A DNA stretch of 5,596 nucleotides from Planctomycetota bacterium (GTDB taxonomy: Bacteria; Planctomycetota; Brocadiia; SM23-32). Positions 1 through 5,596 of this stretch are shown here, in pieces. Position numbers and translations under genes: made by a program. The number at the start of each line of letters is the position of its first letter. The first letter of the stretch is position 1. The notes under the pieces are model-generated. The model saw nothing but the letters and a program-made list of their open reading frames with translations. It made no database searches and had not been told where the DNA came from. The DNA lies in contig JAGYMJ010000641.1 in the NCBI GenBank assembly GCA_018400625.1, positions 1-5,596 of the forward strand, given 5' to 3'.

Positions 1-73
1 GTGAACCCCGTTGCCTCATCACCACCGGCACAGGGCACGGTGGTGATGTTACGGGGTTCACTGAGGATTTACG
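1..73 (-). repeat. Palindromic repeat element, copy A (two-tier hairpin)
   Basis: Outer arms GTGAACCCCGT (1-11) and ACGGGGTTCAC (51-61) are perfect reverse complements. Inside them, CATCACCACCG (17-27) pairs perfectly with CGGTGGTGATG (38-48), leaving a 10-base loop (28-37) and an asymmetric internal bulge (TGCCT, 12-16, against TT, 49-50). On the minus strand the hairpin is preceded by CGTAAAT, two variable bases and TCA (73-62). The same order is found on the plus strand at 5547-5596. The loop on this strand (TGCCCTGTGC) also resembles the loop start of the other copy (TGCTCTGTG), so the two copies are inverted relative to each other. The element begins 11 bases after the mlaE stop codon. 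No U-tract is visible on the plus-strand side; the minus-strand side lies outside the window. It may be a REP- or MITE-like repeat, or an RNA hairpin at the 3' end of mlaE. It probably continues past position 1. Confidence 0.85.
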
Positions 74-84
74 CAAAATGAGCG

Positions 85-855
85 TTAGAACCCAAGCAAA
101 AGTCTCTCGATAAAATAATCGGCAACCAGCACGCTCAAAAGCGCCCAGACGACACTTGAGGTCGTGCTGCGGCCCACACCTTCAGCTCCACCTTCTGTCT
201 TGAATCCGAAATAGCATCCGGTTACCGCAATTATAACACCAAAACACAAAGATTTCACCATTGAACGCCAAACATCGGCAAAAGTGATATACTGGAAAAA
301 CACCTGGAAAAACTGGCCTAATTCTACTCCGACATAGGTACGCGCCACCAATGCGCCCCCCATCATCGCCATAAAATCGGCATATACCACCAATACGGGC
401 AGCATAAAGATGCAAGCAAACAAACGGGGCGAAGCGAGGTAGGCAACGGGACGAACGCCCATAACCGTCAAGGCATCTATTTCATCATAAACCTTCATCG
501 TTCCGATCTCTGCCGCATACGCGCTGCCGATACGTCCGGAGAGAATAAAAGCGGTTATCACCGGCCCGAATTCCTTAATAATAGCTATCCCGATGAGTCC
601 TATTTGACGTTGCAAATTATATTGGAGCGTAATAAACCCGACCTGCAAGGCCAGAATCATGCCTATAAAAGCGCCCATTATCGAAACGATCAGCAAACTC
701 CTGTTTCCGACCATGAACATCTGTTTATAAAGCAGATACGGACGTCGTATCACATATCCAATGGACTTCAGGCTTTCCAGAAGCAAAGCACCCACATCAT
801 ATGCGTTGCAGCATATTGAACAAAACCGGTAATTATTTTCTCTGTTCATAGACAT
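85..855 (-). CDS. mlaE: MlaE-family ABC permease (lipid transport across the envelope)
   Basis: This 256-residue protein is full length for the MlaE family, the inner-membrane permease of MCE-type transporters that move phospholipids between inner and outer membranes together with an ATPase (MlaF) and an MCE protein (MlaD). The family signature is clear: RIGSAYAAEIGTMKV followed by YDEIDALTVMGV at about residues 108-134, and the C-terminal GFKTEGGAEGVGRSTTSSVV at about 217-236. Hydrophobic segments lie near 52-76, 88-106, 145-170, 198-218 and 234-254. The N-terminus is unusual in carrying three close cysteines (C12, C15, C16) before the first amphipathic segment. The start is at 855, with a second Met two codons in (849); neither has a convincing Shine-Dalgarno, and an in-frame stop lies just upstream. 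The gene follows dppF after 46 bases and may be read from that operon or from its own promoter. Its usual partners are not in the window; they may lie to the left. The family call is firm, the lipid substrate is inferred. Confidence 0.93.
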   Translation of the reverse strand: MSMNRENNYRFCSICCNAYDVGALLLESLKSIGYVIRRPYLLYKQMFMVGNRSLLIVSIMGAFIGMILALQVGFITLQYNLQRQIGLIGIAIIKEFGPVITAFILSGRIGSAYAAEIGTMKVYDEIDALTVMGVRPVAYLASPRLFACIFMLPVLVVYADFMAMMGGALVARTYVGVELGQFFQVFFQYITFADVWRSMVKSLCFGVIIAVTGCYFGFKTEGGAEGVGRSTTSSVVWALLSVLVADYFIERLLLGF

Positions 856-863
856 TCGACCAT

Positions 864-892
864 ATTATACTCTATCCAGATGATTTATTGAA
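864..892 (-). promoter_or_regulatory. Possible mlaE promoter giving a nearly leaderless mRNA
   Basis: On the minus strand a perfect -10 hexamer TATAAT (869-864) lies 17 bases downstream of TTCAAT (892-887), which matches the -35 consensus at only three of six positions. Transcription would begin near 857, practically at the mlaE start codon at 855, or about 8 bases before the alternative Met at 849. Such a transcript would be leaderless or nearly so. The region is AT-rich, so a chance match is quite possible, and readthrough from dppF is an equally good explanation for mlaE expression. Confidence 0.22.
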
Positions 893-901
893 CAACATTC
901 A

Positions 902-1882
902 TTATTCATAGAGCCAACACTCCACCTTATGACCGCTTATCGGTTCCCGATCTTTCGGCAATTTCACATCGCATAACCCTTCAATACAGTTTTCACAGCG
1001 CGGGTGAAAACGGCATCCCGGCGGCGGTGAGACCAGACTGGGCGCCTCTCCCGAAGGCACTTTACGCAATGAATTCGCATTCACAGCGTCGGGATCGGGG
1101 ATAGCATTGATCAGCGCTTTAGTGTAAGGATGCAAAGGATTGGAGATCAGCTCTTTTACAGGCGCCTGTTCAATAATTCTGCCGGCATACATAACTAAAG
1201 TTTTATCCGAAAAATATCGTACCGTCGAAAGATCATGGGTCACATAGATGAGTCCGACTCCATCTGTTTTCTGAACTTTTTTAAGGAGCTGCAATATCTC
1301 TATCCTGACGGATGCATCGAGCATCGAGACCGGTTCATCGGCCACGATAAGGTCCGGTTCGAGTATCCTGGCACGCCCGATAACAATCCTTTGCTGCTGC
1401 CCCCCGCTGAGCATATGCGGATACTTCGACAATATCTCTTCCGGGGGCGTAAGATTCAATTCATACAGAGTTTCCTCGACAGCCCGCCGTCGGCGTGCAC
1501 TCTTTTTAACGCCGTGGATAATCAGCGGTTCTTCCAAAATCTTACGAACGTTCATAAAGGGGGCAAGAGCTCCGTAAGGGTCTTGTTGGATATAGCCTGT
1601 TTTAGCCCTGTAAGACTGCAATTTTTCCTTAGAAAATCGGGATATATTCTCGCCTTTGAAAGCAATTGCTCCGGAAACGGGTTGATACAGCTGCAGAATT
1701 GTGCGGGCAAGCGTGCTTTTCCCGCAACCGCTTTCGCCGACAATCGCCACTGACTCCCCTTTTTCGACATCAAAGGAAACGCCATCGACCGCTTTGACAC
1801 GCCCCGCATGGAAAAAACCCCATTTCCGAAGTTCAAACCAGGTGCGCAGATTATTCACCGATAATAGCGGATTGTCATTCAT
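902..1882 (-). CDS. dppF: Dpp/Opp-type ABC importer ATPase, DppF/OppF-like
   Basis: This cytoplasmic ATPase is the second nucleotide-binding subunit of the importer. All motifs are intact in its 326 residues: Walker A GESGCGKST (49-57), Q-loop around Q99-Q100 (YIQQDPYGAL), signature LSGGQQQR (158-165), Walker B LIVADEP with catalytic E183, D-loop SMLDA, and H-loop H216 (VTHDLS). The C-terminal oligopeptide-transporter domain is present (NPLHPYTKAL at about 248-257). It is followed by a cysteine set C290, C296, C304 and C322, with an extra C299; in a related DppD structure the equivalent cysteines bind a [4Fe-4S] cluster. The N-terminal stretch LRTWFELRKWGFFHAGRVKAVDGV is typical of the OppF type rather than the OppD type. 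The start at 1882 has only a weak upstream GAG-type signal. It lies 31 bases after dppD and is probably in the same transcript. The symbol marks the family; the transported substrate is not shown by the sequence. Confidence 0.93.
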   Translation of the reverse strand: MNDNPLLSVNNLRTWFELRKWGFFHAGRVKAVDGVSFDVEKGESVAIVGESGCGKSTLARTILQLYQPVSGAIAFKGENISRFSKEKLQSYRAKTGYIQQDPYGALAPFMNVRKILEEPLIIHGVKKSARRRRAVEETLYELNLTPPEEILSKYPHMLSGGQQQRIVIGRARILEPDLIVADEPVSMLDASVRIEILQLLKKVQKTDGVGLIYVTHDLSTVRYFSDKTLVMYAGRIIEQAPVKELISNPLHPYTKALINAIPDPDAVNANSLRKVPSGEAPSLVSPPPGCRFHPRCENCIEGLCDVKLPKDREPISGHKVECWLYE

Positions 1883-1913
1883 AATAGCTCATCAGATTGC
1901 GGATTAATTAATA

Positions 1914-2927
1914 TCAATTCCTTTTATACAGCCAGCATTTCACTTTCCTTCCGGGCTGCGGTTCAAATACGGGTGGTTCCCTGTCACAATCATTATGCCT
2001 TTCAGGGCATCTTGCTGCAAATCTGCAGCCGCCCTGCATCTCATACAGCGGTGGAGGTGTTCCGGGTATCGACCGGGGCGTCTTATCTGCATGCAACCTC
2101 GGAACGCTGTCCATCAGCATTTTTGAGTAAGGGTGCAATGGGTTATCGAAAAAATCCTTGGCCTCGGCGCGCTCGACAATCCAGGCCGCATACATTACAG
2201 CTATATCATCGGCCAGTTCGCTTGAAGTTGAAACATCGTGCGTGATGAGCATGTAAGTTACGCCGGTTTCCCATTTTATTTTTTTAAGAGTATTCATTAT
2301 ATTGGCCTGCGTCAGCAAGTCCAATGCCGATGTCGGTTCATCCATGATTATCACATCCGGGTCGGCCACAAGCGCCATAGCAATAGCCGCACGCTGCTGC
2401 ATACCGCCACTGAATTCAAAGGGGTAGCGTCCGATAAAGTCCTGCGGCACCCCCACAAGGTCAAAGACTTCGCTGACCTTGCGCATAGCCTCTTTTTTAG
2501 ATCGCACTTTACCATGAACCAGCAACGGCTCAGCTATTTGTTTAGCGATTTTGGTTACAGGATTAAAAGAATTCATTGCGGCCTGCGGTACCAGTGAAAT
2601 TTTAATCCACCTCACCTGCGTCCTGAATTGCGAGTCACTAAATTCCATGATGTTTCGTCCGCCAAGCCACACCTCCCCGTCATAATTTGCCGTATTATTC
2701 GGAAGCAATCGGAGCAGAGCACGCGCAAGAGAACTTTTCCCACATCCGGACTCGCCGAGTATGACGGTTGTGTGCCCATCTTTAAGCTCGAAATCCACAT
2801 TTTCGACGGCGCGGATGATCCCTTTCTGGGTCTGAAAATTCAGATTGAGGCCATGTGTTCTCAGTGCACTGGAGACCTTTGTGTTTTTCCCGGGATTGTT
2901 CTTCATAATAATATTAACTTTATTCAT
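1914..2927 (-). CDS. dppD: Dpp/Opp-type ABC importer ATPase, DppD/OppD-like
   Basis: This is the first ATPase subunit, 337 residues, expected to pair with the dppF product beneath the permease dimer. Visible motifs are Walker A GESGCGKSS (58-66), Q-loop Q115 in SLVPQAAMNSFNPV, signature FSGGMQQR (172-179), Walker B VIIMDEPTSALD (192-203, catalytic E197) and H-loop H230. The C-terminal domain has NPLHPYSKML (262-271) and cysteines C301, C307, C314 and C331, the spacing expected for the iron-sulfur site known in a bacterial DppD. One oddity is MYAAWIVERA (245-254), where relatives, including the dppF product here, have MYAGRI. The start codon ATG overlaps the dppC stop by one base (TGATG), suggesting translational coupling, and no clear Shine-Dalgarno is seen. 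The true start could be Met8, because the first 20 residues are poorly conserved in character. Confidence 0.93.
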   Translation of the reverse strand: MNKVNIIMKNNPGKNTKVSSALRTHGLNLNFQTQKGIIRAVENVDFELKDGHTTVILGESGCGKSSLARALLRLLPNNTANYDGEVWLGGRNIMEFSDSQFRTQVRWIKISLVPQAAMNSFNPVTKIAKQIAEPLLVHGKVRSKKEAMRKVSEVFDLVGVPQDFIGRYPFEFSGGMQQRAAIAMALVADPDVIIMDEPTSALDLLTQANIMNTLKKIKWETGVTYMLITHDVSTSSELADDIAVMYAAWIVERAEAKDFFDNPLHPYSKMLMDSVPRLHADKTPRSIPGTPPPLYEMQGGCRFAARCPERHNDCDREPPVFEPQPGRKVKCWLYKRN

Positions 2928-4273
2928 CAGTAACTTTTCAGACGAGGATTAAAAATACGATCGAGTGCAAAACCCACCATAGCAAATCCAAATCCGGTTG
3001 TTATAAGCAGAAAAGCAGGCAGCAGCACCCAATAGTACTGCCCGCTAAGCAGCGCATCCTGCTGGTGTGCATCATTCAGCACCTTCCCCCACGTCGGCAG
3101 CAGTGGGTCACCCAGTCCGAGAATGGCCAGTGTCGCTTCTAAAAAAACAAATGAAGGTATAAGAACGACAAACTGGGGAACCAGCATCGGCAGCACCTTG
3201 GGTATCATGTATTTAATGAGAATTCTCAGATTACCCGCTCCGTATGCCCTGGCGGCCTCGATATACGGAGCTTCTTTGACCTGAAGGAACACAGCCCTGT
3301 AGGTTTTTATTCCTGCACTGAAAATCCCAAGGATTATGATTATCGCCAGCATGACCCAGATACTGCGAGAATACAGAATCCCCACCATAATCATGATTGG
3401 AAGCGCCGGCAGGATCATATTCACCTCGGTGATCCGCTGTATCGTCGCATCAATAATCCCGCCAAACCAAACCCCAACCGCTGCAATAAACATGGTCGTA
3501 AGTGTTGAGCCCACAGCCGCCAGGAACGCAAAGGCAAGCGCAATAGGAGTTCCCCACATCAAGGCCACCGCCAGGCTTCGGCGCCGGTGATCCGTCCCGG
3601 CAGCGCCGTAGAGTTGCCCATAAACAACAATATCCACATCGAGTTGTGCATCTTCTTCAAAAACAAGCCCATCGACCGTAAGTTTGTATTCTCCTTTTTT
3701 AACATCAGGCGGCTCACTTTCCGGTTTCATAAACAGTCCGATAAGTGGACGGTATCCAAAAAGGTTTTCGCGCAAGTCTTCCATCTGGGAAATGCGCAGT
3801 CTTTCTTGTTCCCTGATCGATTGTTCAACGATATCTATTTCACGCCCGTCCGGGGTATGCCATACCAGCGAGACCCAGGGTCGGGTTTCAGTGTATTCAG
3901 CATCAAAAAAGAGCGTGATTTCTTTGGGGAAACCATCATAATCGAAACGGAAAGGCAATTCGATGACAATCCGCGACATCCCGTTACCCAAATCAGTTAT
4001 CTCCTTTTTGGCTTGAGGTGACTGGCTGCTTGAAGAGATATTTTGGGGAAGGTTTACGCCCGGAACCCAATTGAACCAGGCCGGACGCGCGTTCCTCGGT
4101 GTTCTATCCCAAATGCCCACATCGGCCCGCCACAGCGTTATAGCATCCTGATAGGGTATCGCGATTACGCTATATACGGCCAGAGAAAACAAAGATAAAA
4201 TGATACATATACCAAATATAGCAGACGGATAATTCTTGATTTCTTGTATCGCGGCCTTTATTTGATCAGGCAT
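2927..4273 (-). CDS. dppC: Dpp/Opp-type ABC importer permease, DppC-like, with large extracytoplasmic insert
   Basis: This inner-membrane channel subunit is 448 residues, well above the roughly 280-330 usual for DppC. A first membrane helix (about 17-39) is followed by a long hydrophilic, beta-rich looking segment (about 41-220) predicted to face the periplasm. The canonical DppC core then begins at the GTD motif (226-228) and includes helices near 236-256, 258-275, 285-300, 305-325, 362-388 and 413-437. The cytoplasmic coupling EAA loop is clear: EAPYIEAARAYGAGNLRI (334-351) followed by the IPKVLP segment. The LEATLAILGLGDPLLPTWGKV stretch at 378-398 and the FNPRL end are also typical of DppC. 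The usual GRD after GTD is replaced by RRRS. The start overlaps the dppB stop by 8 bases and has the best ribosome-binding site in the window. It is expected to dimerise with DppB. The family is firm, and the role of the insert is unknown. Confidence 0.92.
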   Translation of the reverse strand: MPDQIKAAIQEIKNYPSAIFGICIILSLFSLAVYSVIAIPYQDAITLWRADVGIWDRTPRNARPAWFNWVPGVNLPQNISSSSQSPQAKKEITDLGNGMSRIVIELPFRFDYDGFPKEITLFFDAEYTETRPWVSLVWHTPDGREIDIVEQSIREQERLRISQMEDLRENLFGYRPLIGLFMKPESEPPDVKKGEYKLTVDGLVFEEDAQLDVDIVVYGQLYGAAGTDHRRRSLAVALMWGTPIALAFAFLAAVGSTLTTMFIAAVGVWFGGIIDATIQRITEVNMILPALPIMIMVGILYSRSIWVMLAIIIILGIFSAGIKTYRAVFLQVKEAPYIEAARAYGAGNLRILIKYMIPKVLPMLVPQFVVLIPSFVFLEATLAILGLGDPLLPTWGKVLNDAHQQDALLSGQYYWVLLPAFLLITTGFGFAMVGFALDRIFNPRLKSY

Positions 4274-5399
4274 TTTCCGTTCCCTCCCCCACTCTTATCC
4301 GTGGATCAAGCAGCGAATAAACGATATCGAGCAAAAAGACCGTGAGAGCCAGCAAGTAGGCATAGACCACAACGGAACCGATAATTACGGGTGTGTCGTA
4401 TTGGTTGATGGCGCGAAACAACAACCGTCCCAGACCCGGCCAATTGAAGATGGTTTCAAGCACGATAGCCCCCATCCACATCGAAATAAGCATCAGGGCG
4501 AAATTGGTCACGATTGTCGGCAGGGTCGGACGCAGGATATAGCGCAGATCTATCGAGAATGACGGGAGTCCTTTTGCTTTGGCCATTTCAACGTAATCTT
4601 CACGTGAATAGATGAGGAAAAAAGTCCGCCATGAATAGATGGCGAGGAAAACAGCGCTTAAAATGATAGCGCTGAGTGGCAGTATGATATGACGCGCCAG
4701 ACTCAAAAAATACTGAAGATGCGTATCGGGCGGAGGCGATTCGACCATCCCGCCAAACGGCAGAAATCCAAGAAACGAAGCAAATATCAGCATTAAAAAG
4801 ATGCCGTAAAACCAGGACGGAGCGGCAGACGTTGGGGCGAGCGCTACGACGGCGCGGTCGAGTTTGCTGCCGTAGCGACGCGAAAGAAAAAGGGCGGCAA
4901 CAACGGCAACTGTGAACAGTATGATATCCGCCAAACCAAAAAGAACAAGCGTCGGCAGCAGGCGTTCAAGCATTATGTTGCGCACGCGTGCGGAACCACT
5001 GTCGCTGCGTAAAGTCTCCGCTCGCCCCAAATCTAGCGTCAGAGCCGTTCTCAAATACATAAAACTGCGGACGATAAACGGCCTGTCCAGTCCCAACCGT
5101 TCACGTTCCAACTCAACGCGTTGAGCGGTGATTCCCTGCCGTTCGTCAGAAGAAAGCTCCTGGAATTCCGGGTCCCGCGCAACGGCCATTGATACGGACT
5201 CGCGGATCTGTCCCTCTCTGATCTCATCCACGGCGCCCCCCATGTTGGCGACAAGAATGGTCAAGTACACGCCGATGGTGACCGTTATAAAGAGTATCAG
5301 AAATCTTTTTAAAATATAAAGGCAAATTTTTTTGAAATGCCGCCACATAAAAAGGAAGCTGTAATTTGCCTTTAAGTCAGTGGTATCTTTTCCAAACAT
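4266..5399 (-). CDS. dppB: Dpp/Opp-type ABC importer permease, DppB-like
   Basis: This is the other half of the channel, 377 residues, somewhat longer than the usual 310-340. A first helix (about 27-50) precedes an extracytoplasmic stretch (51-145). That stretch holds a charged, helix-prone segment (about 76-103) and the family landmark LGLDRPFIVRSFMYLRTALTLDLG (102-125). The core helices follow near 148-172, 196-214, 236-256, 295-315 and 338-362. The EAA-type coupling loop is REDYVEMAKAKGLPSFSIDL (266-285), and NWPGLGRLLFRAINQYDTPV (319-338) plus the ending LLDPRIR are characteristic of DppB. The first ATG is at 5399 and Met18 is at 5348; Met18 would place the start closer to the first helix, as in most relatives, but neither has a good Shine-Dalgarno. 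It is the first gene of the cluster in this window. The stop overlaps dppC by 8 bases. No substrate-binding protein gene precedes it within the visible 197 bases. Confidence 0.92.
   Translation of the reverse strand: MFGKDTTDLKANYSFLFMWRHFKKICLYILKRFLILFITVTIGVYLTILVANMGGAVDEIREGQIRESVSMAVARDPEFQELSSDERQGITAQRVELERERLGLDRPFIVRSFMYLRTALTLDLGRAETLRSDSGSARVRNIMLERLLPTLVLFGLADIILFTVAVVAALFLSRRYGSKLDRAVVALAPTSAAPSWFYGIFLMLIFASFLGFLPFGGMVESPPPDTHLQYFLSLARHIILPLSAIILSAVFLAIYSWRTFFLIYSREDYVEMAKAKGLPSFSIDLRYILRPTLPTIVTNFALMLISMWMGAIVLETIFNWPGLGRLLFRAINQYDTPVIIGSVVVYAYLLALTVFLLDIVYSLLDPRIRVGEGTENA
4281..4290 (-). promoter_or_regulatory. Strong Shine-Dalgarno for dppC inside the end of dppB
   Basis: The minus strand reads GGGGGAGGGA here, with GGAGG (4287-4283) nine bases before the dppC ATG at 4273. 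It lies within the last codons of dppB and supports 4273 as the dppC start. It also shows that the host uses classical Shine-Dalgarno pairing, even though the other genes in the window have weak signals. Confidence 0.75.
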
Positions 5400-5463
5400 T
5401 AAAGATATATTTGCTTTAACAGATTGACTGAATTATTGCATGCAGTAAAATTTCACTTTCATC

Positions 5464-5493
5464 ATTATATATCATAAACGGTTTAACTTCCAA
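5464..5493 (-). promoter_or_regulatory. Probable promoter of the dppBCDF operon
   Basis: On the minus strand, TTGGAA (5493-5488, four of six -35 consensus bases) is separated by 18 bases from a perfect TATAAT (5469-5464). The start of transcription would be near 5457, giving a leader of about 57 bases before the dppB ATG at 5399. The rest of the leader is AT-rich, and I saw no riboswitch-like fold or terminator in it. The -35 side is close to a degenerate copy of the flanking repeat (5510-5532). This is a sequence match only; if the binding-protein gene is further upstream, the operon may also be read from there. Confidence 0.4.
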
Positions 5494-5509
5494 ATTGGCG
5501 GTGATAGGG

Positions 5510-5532
5510 CGTAAATAATCAGTGAAGTGCGT
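5510..5532 (+). repeat. Degenerate partial copy of the flanking repeat
   Basis: Positions 5510-5532 match 5547-5569 at 19 of 23 bases, a direct repeat offset by 37 bases. Shared are CGTAAATA, TCAGTGAA and the closing CGT; the difference is mainly in the CCC core of the outer hairpin arm (GTG instead). Just before it, 5497-5507 (TGGCGGTGATA) matches the inner right arm CGGTGGTGATG of copy A at 8 of 11 positions. It may be a decayed element or a remnant of an earlier insertion. Confidence 0.5.
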
Positions 5533-5546
5533 TGTTGTTTTCTCAC

Positions 5547-5596
5547 CGTAAATATTCAGTGAACCCCGTCTCACTTGATCACCACCGTGCTCTGTG
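5547..5596 (+). repeat. Palindromic repeat element, copy B (cut by window end)
   Basis: This is the left half of the same element as at 1-73. On the plus strand it has CGTAAAT (5547-5553), TCA, the outer arm GTGAACCCCGT (5559-5569), a 7-base spacer CTCACTT, the inner arm GATCACCACCG (5577-5587) and the loop start TGCTCTGTG. The outer arm is identical to copy A and the inner arm differs only in its first base (G for C). The spacer differs in both length and sequence. The right arms would lie beyond the window. It stands in inverted orientation to copy A, so the hairpin loops of both copies point outward from the five-gene block. Confidence 0.8.

Noticed and set aside
1..61. Integron attC site
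   Set aside because: It is an imperfect palindrome of suitable length, but the outer ends lack the GTTRRRY and RYYYAAC core sites, and no integrase or gene cassette arrangement is visible.
1..61. Rho-independent terminator of mlaE
   Set aside because: The hairpin is long and bulged, and no T-run follows on the visible side. The minus-strand side is outside the window, so a terminator role is not excluded, only unsupported.
1235..1753. Plus-strand open frame of 172 codons
   Set aside because: It lies wholly antisense to dppF, whose motifs are intact; its translation shows no recognisable domain.
1904..1911. TTAATTAA palindrome between the ATPase genes
   Set aside because: It is a short AT-only palindrome in a 31-base gap; too simple to call an operator or terminator.
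2238..2597. Plus-strand open frame of 119 codons
   Set aside because: It is antisense to the core ATPase motifs of dppD and is best explained as a shadow frame.
3587..4021. Plus-strand open frame of 144 codons opposite the dppC insert
   Set aside because: It is antisense to the permease insert and has no family features; the permease frame continues unbroken with a strong ribosome-binding site.
1..5596. CRISPR array
   Set aside because: Only two full-type repeat copies, more than 5 kb apart and inverted, with no regular spacers.

Overview
The window holds five protein genes, all on the minus strand and packed closely, so transcription runs from right to left. Four of them form the membrane core of a Dpp/Opp-type ABC importer: two permeases (dppB-like, dppC-like) and two ATPases (dppD-like, dppF-like). 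The fifth is an MlaE-family permease of lipid (phospholipid) transport. MlaE systems connect inner and outer membranes, so the organism is probably a diderm bacterium. GC content is moderate (mid-40s percent by eye), and Shine-Dalgarno signals are weak before most genes. I cannot name the phylum from this sequence.

Layout from right to left. Positions 5547-5596 hold the visible part of a palindromic repeat. Positions 5400-5546 are a leader with a good promoter candidate and a degenerate partial copy of the repeat. dppB (5399-4266) overlaps dppC (4273-2927) by 8 bases, and dppC overlaps dppD (2927-1914) by 1 base. dppF (1882-902) follows after 31 bases and mlaE (855-85) after 46 bases. Eleven bases after the mlaE stop codon, a second copy of the palindromic repeat begins and runs to the left edge.

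How the genes work together: DppB and DppC form the inner-membrane channel, and DppD and DppF power it by ATP hydrolysis in the cytoplasm. A periplasmic substrate-binding protein is needed, but none is encoded here. It probably lies outside the window, most likely upstream (right) of dppB. The substrate could be peptides, but related transporters also carry oligosaccharides or nickel, so it is left open. MlaE would need an ATPase (MlaF) and an MCE-domain protein (MlaD); these may lie just left of the window.

The least ordinary feature is the palindromic element. Two copies bracket the whole five-gene block in opposite orientations, with exactly conserved pairing arms and variable spacers. The second point of interest is a large extracytoplasmic domain (about 180 residues) inserted in the DppC-like permease between its first membrane helix and the conserved GTD motif.
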